Part shown: one piece after another, positions 12,032 to 22,700 of the stretch | How the letters are laid out: the number at the start of each line of letters is the position of its first letter | How positions within the stretch are numbered: position 1 is the first letter of the stretch | NCBI RefSeq assembly: GCF_011397635.1 | Contig: NC_064754.1 | Location: forward strand, 28,500,543-28,564,542 | Reading direction: 5' to 3' | DNA from: Epinephelus fuscoguttatus | Lineage: Eukaryota > Chordata > Actinopteri > Perciformes > Serranidae | Length of the DNA: 64,000 nucleotides | Program-made: the position numbers and the translations under genes | The notes under the pieces: generated by a model | The model's database searches: none | What the model saw: the letters and a program-made list of their open reading frames with translations, nothing else | What the model was told of the DNA's origin: nothing

Positions 12032-12570
12032 GAATCAGAATCAGAAATACTTTACTGACCCCCGAGGGGAAATTGTGATTCGTTACAGTTGCTCTGATGT
12101 ACTGATAAAGATATGTAAATATCAAGCAATAAAATGAAATAAAAAAGAAATGAAAATGTGCATTATGCTACCGTGTTTAATACTAATACTTAAGATATTC
12201 AAAATATTTGAAATAATATATTTTGTCATTGTGCTGGGGCTAAAAGTAAGAAAGTGTGAAAATGTCAACTTTAATATATACATCAATAGAATAAAACAAG
12301 AATAAACCAAGAGTAAACATAAGAAATATGTACAGTTATGTTCACTGTATGTTGAATAAATATATACATATAAGAGGTGTTGGTGAGAATAAAGCCATAT
12401 ACTGAAAAATATTGCACAGTTGAATAATTGCACCCAATAGATAATTATGAATTATAAACACAGTAGATGAATAAAATCCAAATGGCAGTCTGTTGACTGA
12501 CTGACAGAGGAGTTGTACAGGTTGATGGCCATGGGCCGGCTGTGACAACTGTGGCAAACTCCATCTGCTG
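12032..12570 (-). mobile_element. Antisense LINE-like 3' end with ATTCTG tail
   Basis: The + strand begins GAATCAGAATCAGAAATACT, then GACCCCCGAGGGGAAATTG; near 12500 it has GAGGAGTTGTACAGG and GATGGCCATGGGCC. Read on the - strand this is a common teleost non-LTR 3' region. No open reverse transcriptase frame remains. Confidence 0.55.
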
Positions 12571-13406
12571 CTAAAGATCGCATGATGTGATCAAAAGCTT
12601 CACAACAGTCACTAAATGGACCTTTTAGTGAGATGGTTTTCTTTATTATAAGAAGTATTTTTCCTATTATTTCTACACTTCCTGTAGGCTTGCTTGTATT
12701 GTTAGATTTTACAGAAAAATGTATAAAACATAAATTCAAGTAAAAAATACCATGATCTAAAAATACTCTATCCCAAGATAAAAGTATCGGATATAAAATG
12801 TTGCTTATGTAAAAGTGCATAATTATTATCGGCAAAAGGTAAAATCAATCAAACTTTGGGTTTAAGTATTAGTACAACATTCACATTTCATTATCTCGGA
12901 CAGTTCCCTAATGGACTGATCCTGCTGGCAGCAAGTAAAAAAGGCCATTACAAAATACTGGCTCTAGAAAAACTATCCCACTGCTGCCTTTTTATTAATA
13001 TTCTTAAGCACCTATGGAACAGATGACTTATTCCATACAACTTCAAAAAGAATTTGGAGAAAAACGGTGGCTAAAGTGATGCGTTTATTTAGCAAATGAG
13101 ACAGATCTCACATGATTATTGTGTGTAACATATATGACACCTTACTTTAAATTAGTAAAAGATTTTATGTCTTTGTAAACATCCCATGAGCTCATATTTG
13201 GTTTATTTCCCCTATGCACTGTTTTTCTTTTTTCGTTTTCTTTTGTTCCTAAATGTAATTTTTACATTTAGGAATAATAAATAAAAAATATTTTTTTGAA
13301 AAGTAAATTACTTATAATGCAAAATGGCTCTTTCAAAAATGTTGAATTATTATAAAATATTATAATATTCTTTTTAAATTATACCAACAACTACATGGAA
13401 GAGCTT

Positions 13407-13454
<48 letters not shown>

Positions 13455-13857
13455 CAGCTGCACTACTGGGTGAATTAGTGGGGTAAACATGCATCATATC
13501 ATGTAAAAACAAAGGCCTGTTTTTATGTATAATAGATATATGTATATATGTGTCAAATATGTACATACATTTCTAAGTACAGTAGTTAATTAAATGTACT
13601 TTGTTACATTAAGCCACGTGGTTTTTATGATATTCCTAATGTGAAATGTGAAGCATCACATGTGGAAAAATATCAGTTTCACAGTGTGCATGTGAAGCAG
13701 CATGTGACGACTTCTTATTTCACTAAATAGTCTATTCAATATTCAACATGGGAAATTCACGTGCTTCTTTTTGTAAAGAGTGTTTAGCTATTGACAACAT
13801 TAAGAGGAAATTAATGGCTGTTATTGGTGGTCTAATCTCCTTCTCTTTCTGTCTCCC
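12571..13857. other. AT-rich intergenic stretch
   Basis: Only short ORFs and A/T-rich runs, plus an (AGT)n microsatellite at 13408-13454. Nothing gene-like was seen. Confidence 0.55.
13408..13454. repeat. (AGT)n microsatellite
   Basis: About 15 trinucleotide units; they create a poly-Thr antisense ORF that is not a gene. Confidence 0.97.

Positions 13858-13939
<82 letters not shown>
13858..13939. repeat. Compound (CT)n(CA)n microsatellite
   Basis: About 13 CT units pass directly into about 27 CA units. Confidence 0.97.
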
Positions 13940-13967
13940 GGTGGCAGCTCGGTGCTCCTGACTGACA

Positions 13968-14083
13968 GCCCAGCGGAGGCGAGTGACAAGCAGGATGCTC
14001 AGGTGGCAGCTGTGCGCTCTCTCCGTCCTGTCAGTCACTGCTCCATTGGAGGTGGGCTGCGATAACTGAACACCTGTCCTGAG
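13968..14083 (+). other. Exon-like block with strong donor; possible upstream non-coding exon
   Basis: A GC-richer block right after a CT/CA microsatellite ends in a near-consensus donor GAG/GTAAGA at 14083-14089. Its left limit is unknown (CTGACAG at about 13966 could be an acceptor, or transcription may start here). It contains a 24-codon ORF, 13994-14068, with a signal-peptide-like sequence (LCALSVLSVTAPLE). It could be a distant 5' exon of axin1 or of an unseen gene. Confidence 0.25.
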
Positions 14084-14671
14084 GTAAGACAATCCGCTGT
14101 GAGCTGTTGTTTCTCAGTGTTTTCTCACCGGCATGTGAATCTCAGATTTATCTCGCAATGAGGACCGGCTGATTGCCCGCAGCAAAGTACCTGCTCATGT
14201 TGTCTGTGGAGCTGTTCATGTACATGGCTCCGTCATTTTTATTTTTGAGTTTCAATGCATTCTGTCTTTTATGTGCGTCAAATCATCATTCAGCCTGTGA
14301 TAACTGTTAATTAGACTCTACTAGAAGACGAGCGTTTATATTGCAATTAATTTCATGTGAGAAATTGTGCAGTGACCTGTTGGTGTCTGAGGAGGCGCTG
14401 TTGGGCAAGATCCCGTTACGCTGACATAGAGCTGCGACAGATAGAAACATTATGATTTATAACCCGTTTAATAGCAAACTTTATTAATGCAGTGTCACTT
14501 TACTCATCTATTACACTTGAGGACCTTGTACTTTACATGAATATTTTTTAATTGTATGCTATGTTATAGTTTCACTCTACAACATTTTGGCTTTTATCTT
14601 ATTGCATTAATGTGACAACTTAAGATAGTAGATAGATTTGCAGGTTAAAATTTTAAATACAAAGCATATGA

Positions 14672-14673
<2 letters not shown>

Positions 14674-14718
<45 letters not shown>
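14674..14718. repeat. (TG)n microsatellite
   Basis: About 22 TG units. Confidence 0.97.
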
Positions 14719-14721
<3 letters not shown>

Positions 14722-14804
14722 CGTACATATATACATACCAATGAAAGTAAGCACTTGTTTTAGCAATGGTCACCAGAGGATTGAGGGATGTGTTTAGAAT
14801 TTAA

Positions 14805-14833
<29 letters not shown>
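14805..14833. repeat. (AAT)n microsatellite
   Basis: About ten AAT/TAA units. Confidence 0.95.
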
Positions 14834-14835
<2 letters not shown>

Positions 14836-15372
14836 GGATGTTGTCTGCTGGAATTGTTAGAAATAATTCCTTGAATATTGCAGCCTTTGTATTTACTATT
14901 AACGCCACACCACTGTTCATGCAAGTACTGTATTTCCCCATTACACTGCAAACGTTAAGCTCAGTGTCCTGCAGTGATGCAGAGTAACTAGTCTACGGTA
15001 CACAGTCCCACGGAGTAACAAGTTACATGTAACTAGCTGTATGTCATTAAAATTACTAAATAAAGGTAACCATGAGAAACAAAATATTTTAAATTTGTGT
15101 TACTAATCAAAATGTTGGTGATTACAAAGGGATGCATCTGAATATTTTCTCCTCAGTAAAAAGTTTACATGTAGAATATACACAAACATTCATGTTGTTG
15201 CTTTGCATCTTTTTGTTGTGCAGAAATGCTTTATTTGGCATAGCCTATTTCCAGACATTTTTCAACTTCATTGACTTCCATTAAATTTCGAAAGTAGCCT
15301 TCCCATCGCTGCCTCTACACAGGCCTACATTTACTCAACTACAGTACCTATACAGTTATAAAGTTCTTGGAC

Positions 15373-16127
15373 TTAAAAGGATAGTGCATCCAAAAATGAA
15401 AATTCAGTCATTATCTACTCATCCAAATGCAGAGGGAGGCTCAGGTGAAGTTTTAGAGTCCTCACTTCCCTTGCGGAGATCCCACGGGAGAGGGGGTAGC
15501 AGCACAACTCCACCTGGCTGGGCGCCCCAAATTAAAAAGTCCAAAAAACACATAATTGAAACCACAAAATATCTCCATACTGCTCGTCCGTAGTCCCGAC
15601 ATAAAAAGTTGTTTAGAAAAACATCATTTGAACTCTGTTTTTAGCCTCATTGTAGCCTGTAGCTCTAACTGCCTCTCTGTGGACCGTGCTCACGTGTGTG
15701 CATGGGCACCGCCTTTATGTGTGTTCACGTGCTTTCGCTGGTCTCGCACAAACGTGCACACGTGAGCTCGGTGTACACAGAGGCAGTTAGAGCTACAGAC
15801 TACAATGAGGCTAATTTTTAGTTAGTAATTTTTTTTTAGGTGAGGCTAGTTTTTCCAAACAACTTTTTATGTCGTGGCTTCAGGACACTTGAACCACTGC
15901 GGATGAGCATTATGGAGATATTCTGTGATTTCAATTATGTGTTTTTTGGACGTTTGAATCTGGGGTGCCCAGCCTGCATTAGGTGCAGTTGTACTGCTAC
16001 CCACTCTCCCCTTGGGTCTCTGCAAGGAATGTGAGGACTCTAAAACTTCACCAGAGCCTCCCTCGACATGAGGGAGATAATAATAGATAATGGATCAATT
16101 TTCATTTTTGGGTGCACTGTCCTTTAA
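15373..16127. mobile_element. Large palindromic MITE with long inverted arms
   Basis: The left end (TTAAAAGGATAGTGCATCC then AAAAATGAAAATTCAGTCAT) mirrors the right end (ATTTTCATTTTTGGGTGCAC then TGTCCTTTAA). The mirror continues inward: GAGTCCTCACTTCCCTTGC against GCAAGGAATGTGAGGACTC, CATAATTGAAACCACA against TGTGATTTCAATTATG, and GTAGCTCTAACTGCCTCT against AGAGGCAGTTAGAGCTAC. The arms are over 300 bp each around a CACGTG-rich centre. ORFs inside are non-genic. Confidence 0.85.
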
Positions 16128-16214
16128 GTATTTCATGCAATTTTTATCCCACTGCATTTCAAGGGTAATATTGTACTTTTTACTACACTACATGTACCAT
16201 TTCAAGACATCAGT

Positions 16215-16470
16215 TCAGCCCAGCCAACATTTTTACACATGGCCCGTATGGGTCGAAAAACAGGTCCTATATGGGATTGTCCACAGGCTCTACAACGGCC
16301 CTATGCCGATTGCCCTCATGGTTCATTTTACCTAAGTGGGATCCAGATAAGATCCCCATGTTGGGCCAATACCCACTTGGTACCCAAGTAGCCCAAGCAT
16401 TACCTATGCATGGCCCATTTGGGTACACCCATCCATGTAGGCAACTGGCATTGGGCCATTATTGAACCCT
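16215..16470. repeat. Dispersed repeat with degenerate TGGGCCNA / GGTACCCAA units
   Basis: Words such as ATGGCCCGTATGGG, ATGTTGGGCCAATACCC, CATGGCCCATTTGGGTACAC and ATTGGGCCATT recur within 250 bases. This kind of degenerate tandem unit is scattered in fish genomes. Confidence 0.45.
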
Positions 16471-17879
16471 AGACAATCTCTTAAGCACAAACAGAGACAA
16501 ACAGTACTCTCATATGTGGGCTGGGTTGTTGTCACTCACTGCCCCACACAGCACTTTCTGTATTTTCTCATCATTGGTGACACAGATGTAAGTCTGCACC
16601 TCGTTTATCATCCACAGAACGAGGCTGCATGCCAACGAACAAAATAAAACAGGCTGCAGTGAGTCTCTCTCGGTGGGATATTTAGAAATAGCAGGTTTGT
16701 GCATTTAGTCCCTCGCAGGCAAGCTCGGGCGTTTAGTGTTGCCGTGGCCCACAGGAACGACGCTTTGTAATGCTTTTTTTTTTTCTGCGAGTGAGGATTA
16801 AAGTATGTGCTGTTCACATAATCCAGCCGAAATCAATATATATAAACACCTGAAGATCCACTCATTACTAAAAGTGTAATAAAAACTAAAGTAATGGTCA
16901 CAGTTTTCATGTGGAATATTTAAGATGGGTTGATGGATTCACATTGTCACCTCATACACTGAGTAACATTACAAGTTAACATTCCACCTTAAAAGTTGCC
17001 GGCAGTTGGCCCAGTGAATTAAGTTATCTTTTCTCCCACTCTAGCTGTTGTAAGAGACAGCAAAACATCCTGTATTTTTATAGTTACAGTTTACCAATAA
17101 AACTCTCCATGGTATGAACAGTGGTTACATGAGCCTCAAAACCCGACACAACAACGCCCTGAGCAGAGTGACCAGACTGCAGTGTTCACAGCTCCACATT
17201 TTAGTACCAGATGTGTGTGCTAGGTACCCCAACAGAGGGGGGACCAAAAATGGGAATGGTACGAAACGGTTCCATTGGTACCATCCACAACTTTTCATAG
17301 TGGAAACAGGAAAAAAAGCGTATGAAACTGTACTGTACTGTACCGCACTGCTTGGTGGAAACGGGGCTATAGGGCCCATTTTTCAGTTCATTTACTCCCT
17401 ACATGACCCCCACGTGCAAATGTTGTGTGGGGGAAATTACACAGGGCAGGCTCCACTAATTTCTAACATTTTAAGGACAAAACAATTAAAGAATTAACCA
17501 GAAAATAGGCAGATCAATCAACAAGGAAAATGATCGCAGCCGTAATAATTACTTGTAGAACACACTGCTTTGTTCTACAGTAAATTAAAGCAGCCCACAG
17601 TAAATGGCACAGGTACAATTATCTCCCCTACAATCAGCTAAAACATTCAAATACTGCTTACATGCCAGTGCAACAGTTATAATAATCCAATAATGTAAAT
17701 TATAATATGCAAGACATACTGTGTGCTCCCAGCATATTGAATGATTTACTTTATATTTTGCTGATAATGCTTTTAAATTTTGAACGCAGGTCTGTTGCTC
17801 CTAATAAAGTCTATTGTGGTATGTCCAATTTAACTACAGTAAAGACTAAAGAAATGTAAATACTTGCTTCAGCTCTGCT
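16471..17879. other. Stretch upstream of the axin1 CpG block
   Basis: AT-rich, with no exon pair I can support. 17220-17370 has GGTACGAAACGGTTCCA and GTACCATCCACAACTTTTC, again repeat-like. Confidence 0.45.
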
Positions 17880-18480
17880 GGAGTGATGGCGCGCTGTGGG
17901 TCGCTTCTGCTCGCCCTAGTTCTATAAACGTACTCCACAGCGTCTGCGTGCACGCACGTATTCTCTCGCTCTGTATTATTGCTCAGAAACCAGCCACCAT
18001 GGGGAGTTAAGGGGGCAGTCGACGGGTCATTTTCGTTAATATTTAATATCAGAAAGCTTTCCATATGCTGCGTTTTGGAGCACACAGTTCGCGCCAGTAT
18101 CCCCAATGCAGTGGATTACGGGGATCGGGCTTTCAGAGACGGTAGGACGGATACTTTTGTGGCAAACACGGGACGTTAGTGTACCTAGCTAAGCTAACAA
18201 GCTAACCAAAACTAGCTAACACACCAAGCTAGCTGGCGCTGCAGCCAGTAGAGTGGAAAACGTGCCTTCGCTTTCTTATTTTGTTTGATGTTAGATCGGC
18301 TGGTTTGTTGGCGTTTGTCACGGGGAAAAGTTGGCGTTGCTTCCGTACGAGTTTGCTCGACACGAATAAATGTATAAAGTCGGCTGGTGTTGAAGTGTTT
18401 TTGCACGCAGGCCCGTCTTGTGTGGTTGTAGAGTTTGTTTCTGTACCCATCCCCCACCGTCTTTGCAGGCCAAGATGAAT
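17880..18480 (+). promoter_or_regulatory. axin1: CpG-rich block, probable axin1 promoter and 5' non-coding exon
   Basis: CpG dinucleotides are far denser here than in the surrounding AT-rich DNA (for example around 17888-17960, 18010-18175 and 18290-18370). The block lies about 0.6-1.2 kb before the acceptor of the first coding exon. Possible donors are weak or ambiguous (GACG/GTAGGA at about 18142; CTG/GTAAAG at about 18643), so I do not give exon limits. The stretch 18180-18240 is made of repeated AGCTAAC/TAGCT units. Role as promoter is inference. Confidence 0.55.
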
Positions 18481-19079
18481 GAGATTCTCACTTCAAAGCA
18501 CTGGCATTGGTGGTGGCATTGCTACGAGGCTAGCTAGCTGTCTTAGCTTGTTAACGTTAGTTGGTGATTTAGATAATGAGATGTAGCCACACGAAGTGGG
18601 AGCTTTGTTTTGACAACTGTTAGCGCTGCCTTTTAAGCTAGCTGGTAAAGTGGCGACTAAAACTTAACGGTGAACTTCAGTTTGGAAATTTACCCTCACA
18701 ACATGACATTACTTTGGGTCAAACTGGAGTCTGACTCGTCAGATTCAATAAAATGATGATATTAGTAACACCACAGGATAGCTTTGATTGGTTAGCATGT
18801 TTGCATAGCAAGTTGGCATTCTAGCCATATTTGTAGTTTCTGTGATTAGATTTCCCTCATTCTCAGCCACATTTGTCTATATCCTGCTATTTGATTTTTA
18901 TGTATCAGCTCTGCTCATCTTCTCATTTCCTAGCTTGTATATGCTGCTGCATGTATGCATGTATGTGTGTGGTCTGACAGTGGAGGCAGTGAGAGATCAG
19001 GCAGCCATCTCTACCATCTTAACTCAGCGATAATGTTCCTTTGTGCATCAGTTAACTGCTTTTCTTGTCTTCATTGCAG

Positions 19080-19149
19080 GGTGAATTGTTTGCCAGCAAA
19101 ATCATTGCTAGAGGGGAAGATCTGACCTCTGCCTTGTGCAATCAGAGAC
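19080..19149 (+). other. axin1: axin1 5' UTR part of the first coding exon
   Basis: A pyrimidine-rich acceptor (TTTTCTTGTCTTCATTGCAG) ends at 19079 and the ATG follows 70 nt later. This implies at least one upstream non-coding exon. Its position is not certain: candidate first exons are the CpG-rich block at 17.88-18.48 kb and the donor-bearing block ending at 14083. Confidence 0.75.
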
Positions 19150-19764
19150 ATGAGTGTTGTCAGAGAATTACATGGGTACAGGGGCGGTGGTGGGGTTGTG
19201 GCCTCCCTGAGCGGCCCTACCCACTTCACCGAGGATGCTCCGCGACCCCCAGTTCCTGGTGAGGAGGGATCTGATGTGGACCCCCCCGTCCAGTCAGCCA
19301 ACACCCGTCCAAACACCCTTTCCCAAACGCTGGGCTATCCCCCGTCATCCTCGTCATCTAAAATGGGGGATCCATCAAGTTACACTCCCTCCTCGTCGTC
19401 TGCGACCCCGCGGCGCCCCGATCTGGACTTGGGGTATGAACCTGAGGGCTCGGCTTCACCAACTCCACCTTACCTGAAGTGGGCAGAGTCCCTTCACTCT
19501 CTCCTAGATGATCAAGAAGGCATCCAGCTGTTCCGAAACTTCCTGTGCCAGGAAGGGTGTGCGGACCTTCTAGACTTCTGGTTTGCTTGCTCGGGGTTCA
19601 GGAAGACCAGCCAAGAGAAGAGGGCAAAGCTGGCCAAGGCCATCTACAGGAAGTACATTGTAGATGGAAGTGGGATTGTCTCCAGGCAGATCAAAGCAGC
19701 CACCAAGAGTTTCATCAGAGACTGTGTAGGACGGCCGCATCCAGATCCTGCAATGTTTGAACAG
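19150..19764 (+). CDS. axin1: axin1 coding exon 1: tankyrase-binding segments and most of the RGS domain
   Basis: This exon encodes residues 1-205. Residues 31-40 (RPPVPGEEG core) and 88-101 ([11 protein letters not shown] core) match the two N-terminal tankyrase-binding segments of vertebrate Axin, through which tankyrase PARylates Axin for turnover. The RGS domain starts near residue 113 with the [11 protein letters not shown] stretch and continues through [10 protein letters not shown] into the next exon; in Axin this domain binds the SAMP repeats of APC rather than G-alpha. The segment after GFRK is about five residues shorter than I recall for human AXIN1. The donor GTAATT follows 19764 in phase 0. 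Reading on past the donor gives only nine further residues before a stop, which are intronic. Confidence 0.95.
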
Positions 19765-22700
19765 GTAATTAAAACCCTGATTTCATTTTTGTAATCGTTC
19801 CTAATATGCGCTATGCATATTGGCTTACGCAGGCCAGTGGAAGATGTTATTGATTTCTTAAAGGCTGCATTTTGTCTGTGTCAGTTCTTTGAAATGGTCA
19901 TCTTCAGCCGGACTAAGGGATCGAAATTTTAGGCTGTTGGGTTATCGGCTAATGCGAAGTGGCATTTCTAGGTAAACCGGCATTTGTTTGCAGCCTGACA
20001 GGATACAGCAAGATAATGTTTGACATCCAAAAAGTACCACAACTGGCTTTGATGTCAATGCTGTCTGCAAACGGGTCCTGAAAGCACACACAACTTTAAA
20101 TGCTTCTCTTCAGTACACAGTTTGGGACCAAGTGTTTTTGGCCCATGCTTAGAAAGCCATCTTGATTTAGTTGTATGTCAGTGTTCGTACATCTAGCTCT
20201 GAGGAACTTGATGGCCACATCTGCTTCCATCACACCGTGCAGCAGGACTTTTAACAGGCCAGAAGTTGGAGACAGTGTATTTGTTTAAGAACATGCCACA
20301 TTGCATTTCTCTTGTAGTATAGAGAGTAGGTTTGTGTGTGTGTGTATTCAGTGGAAGGTTAATCATGTTGATGGGGAGATGTTTGCTGTTGTGGCAGGCT
20401 CAAGGGTTGTGATGAACCTGTCAGCAATATTCAGAGGAACTAAAACCAGACCTTTGTCTGCAGTCAGATAGTTCTTGATTACCTCAGAAGTTTCCTGGGT
20501 TCCTAAACATGTTTTGTGGTCATTTAGGGTTATTTCAGTCTTGTAGTTAAACTTCAATAGCATATGAAAAAACATCAATCTATAGTTTCACCCTTATCAC
20601 TGCCAAAGCACAGATCTATGTTTTTTCAAGTAATTAAACCACAATAAAGGACCACATCAAGTTAAGTTTTAGTTTCAGGTTAGGTTTTCACTCACTCGCC
20701 CACCTGTGTTCTCTTTCTCTCCTTGATCTTTGTCATTCTTGCCGTCTTTATTGCTCTTTGATTTGAGGTGCATCTGCTGAGTGTGTCTTCAGACCACACA
20801 CATGCAAGACTTTATCACAGGTCTCATTAACGGAGACTCAAGTCTCTGACTGCAGTTCCTCACACATCACCACTAAACAACCAAATTACACAGAATGAGA
20901 TTAGATAATTACCATAATAAACCAAATGAGGATAGTTTCAGTTTTGGTTTTCTTTGCTGCCAATGATTTCCCGCACGCTCTCTCTCTCTTGCTTTCTTTT
21001 CTATTGCTGACAGTTGAATGATGAATCCCTAATTTAAACACGGCTTCACCAAACCAAAGTCAAATACTGTGCAACTTGCTTGAGGACCTTTGGTTAGGAA
21101 AGACAGGAGGACTGTCTCAAAACCACATCAGATGATTGAGATTGACCTCCATGTGGTCATAACTCATAGCACACCTCTGTGTGTCAGTGTGGATTAAGTG
21201 AGACTAGCCAGGTAGTCAGTTACATAAATATGGGTTTACCTAATGTCATTGTGTTGGTCTGGAGTGAGTATTAGTTAACTATAAAACCCCATAGTGATCA
21301 TAGTAACCTGTGTTAAACTTTTATTTTGAAATGCAAGGGAAGAATTGCGAAAGCTAGTTCAACCTTTCACACCAAGTTCACAAGTTGTGGCATATTTGCT
21401 GACATGTTCGGAAATGGTGGAGGCTATGAGCGTTAGTATTTCGGCGGATGATGAGTAAATATATTGTAAATTTAGTCGTATTAACTAAGTTATATGTCTG
21501 AGGAAAATATCAGTATTCCCCATGGCTTCATCTTTTACTTTGTGATTATGCCTTTGCATCTCCTGCATCACATGACCCGCTCACTAGCTCGCTCAAGTGT
21601 TTCTTCTAGGTACTGTCAGTAGCGTGCATGTTGCCGTTGTCTAGCAGCAGTGCTCTCAGCCACTTGAACAGTAAGTGTATCATGTACACAGCTTCCCATA
21701 TGGTAACCAGGAGCTCACGCGTTCCATTTAAAGGCAGCAATAATTAAAACTTCTTGTCCTGATATATGACCACTGTCTTTGTGTGTTCCAGGCCCAGACA
21801 GAGATACAGGGCATGATGGAGGAGAACACCTACCCTTTGTTCCTGAAGTCGGATCTGTACCTGGAGTACACACGGACAGGAGGAGAGAGCCCCAAGCCTA
21901 ACCCCAGTGATCAGAGCCCATCATCGGGGCCAGCCAAGTCTGTGCCTGGGTACTTACCCACACTCGCTGAGGATGAGGAGTGGAGGTGAGATGATGCACA
22001 ATCACTGTCAGACCTTTCTGAGTTGTTCAGCGAAACACCAACACAACTTTAAAACATTCTTGTAATGTTTGAAATAATGAGTGTTTCTGATATTTGACTC
22101 ACAGTTCTAATTTAATCTGATCTCAGGTGTGGAGGAGGAGGAGGAGTGAGGGAGGTGGAGGAAGAGAAGGATGAGGAGGAGTGTGGAGACACACCAGCTG
22201 GTAGGCTGACTCACAGCCTGCTGATGCAGACAGCACCTCAGAGATCCTCGACCAGCAGGAGGAGGCCGGATAGCAGGGAGTACAGGTGTGTGCATGTGTG
22301 TCAAGGTTCTGATTCATAAAGAAGACAGTGATGTCTTAGAGTTTGTATCATTTCCCACCTGACATATTTTTTGTACGAGTATTGAATCATTTTCATGGAC
22401 ATATAGCCAACATTAGTAATGATACCAATTTGGGCCACTAAAACACGAGCAGGCGTAGAGTTTAGCACGATCCAGAGCTACTGCTAGACTGTTGGCTTCA
22501 CACACATACCTCCTTTACAGTTAGATCAGGAGGAGTACGAGGGAGAGATCAATGAATTAGACCTCTGCCACACTCTTTTGGAAATGAAAGCAAAAGCTTT
22601 GCTGTCTGATATCTAAACACACATCTCTTCATCTCCCTTAATCAGCTATTACAACTACAGATGGTGATGTGCAGTTTTATATGACCAGTGTGGCACGTCG

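Larger units (their letters stand above)
14090..15372. other. Intergenic, no gene recognised
   Basis: Apart from the two microsatellites, 14970-15050 has GTAACTAG/AGTAACAAGTTAC words like the dispersed repeat at 63661. No coding signal was seen. Confidence 0.5.

Noticed and set aside
13748-14092. ORFs with Ser-Leu, Thr-His or Val-Cys repeats on both strands
   Set aside because: They are translations of the CT/CA microsatellite at 13858-13939. Similar artefacts occur at 8815-9330, 10.0 kb, 13360-13566 and 48.3-48.7 kb.
15384-16034. Several ORFs of 64-69 codons
   Set aside because: They lie in the arms and centre of the palindromic MITE and have no protein-like features.
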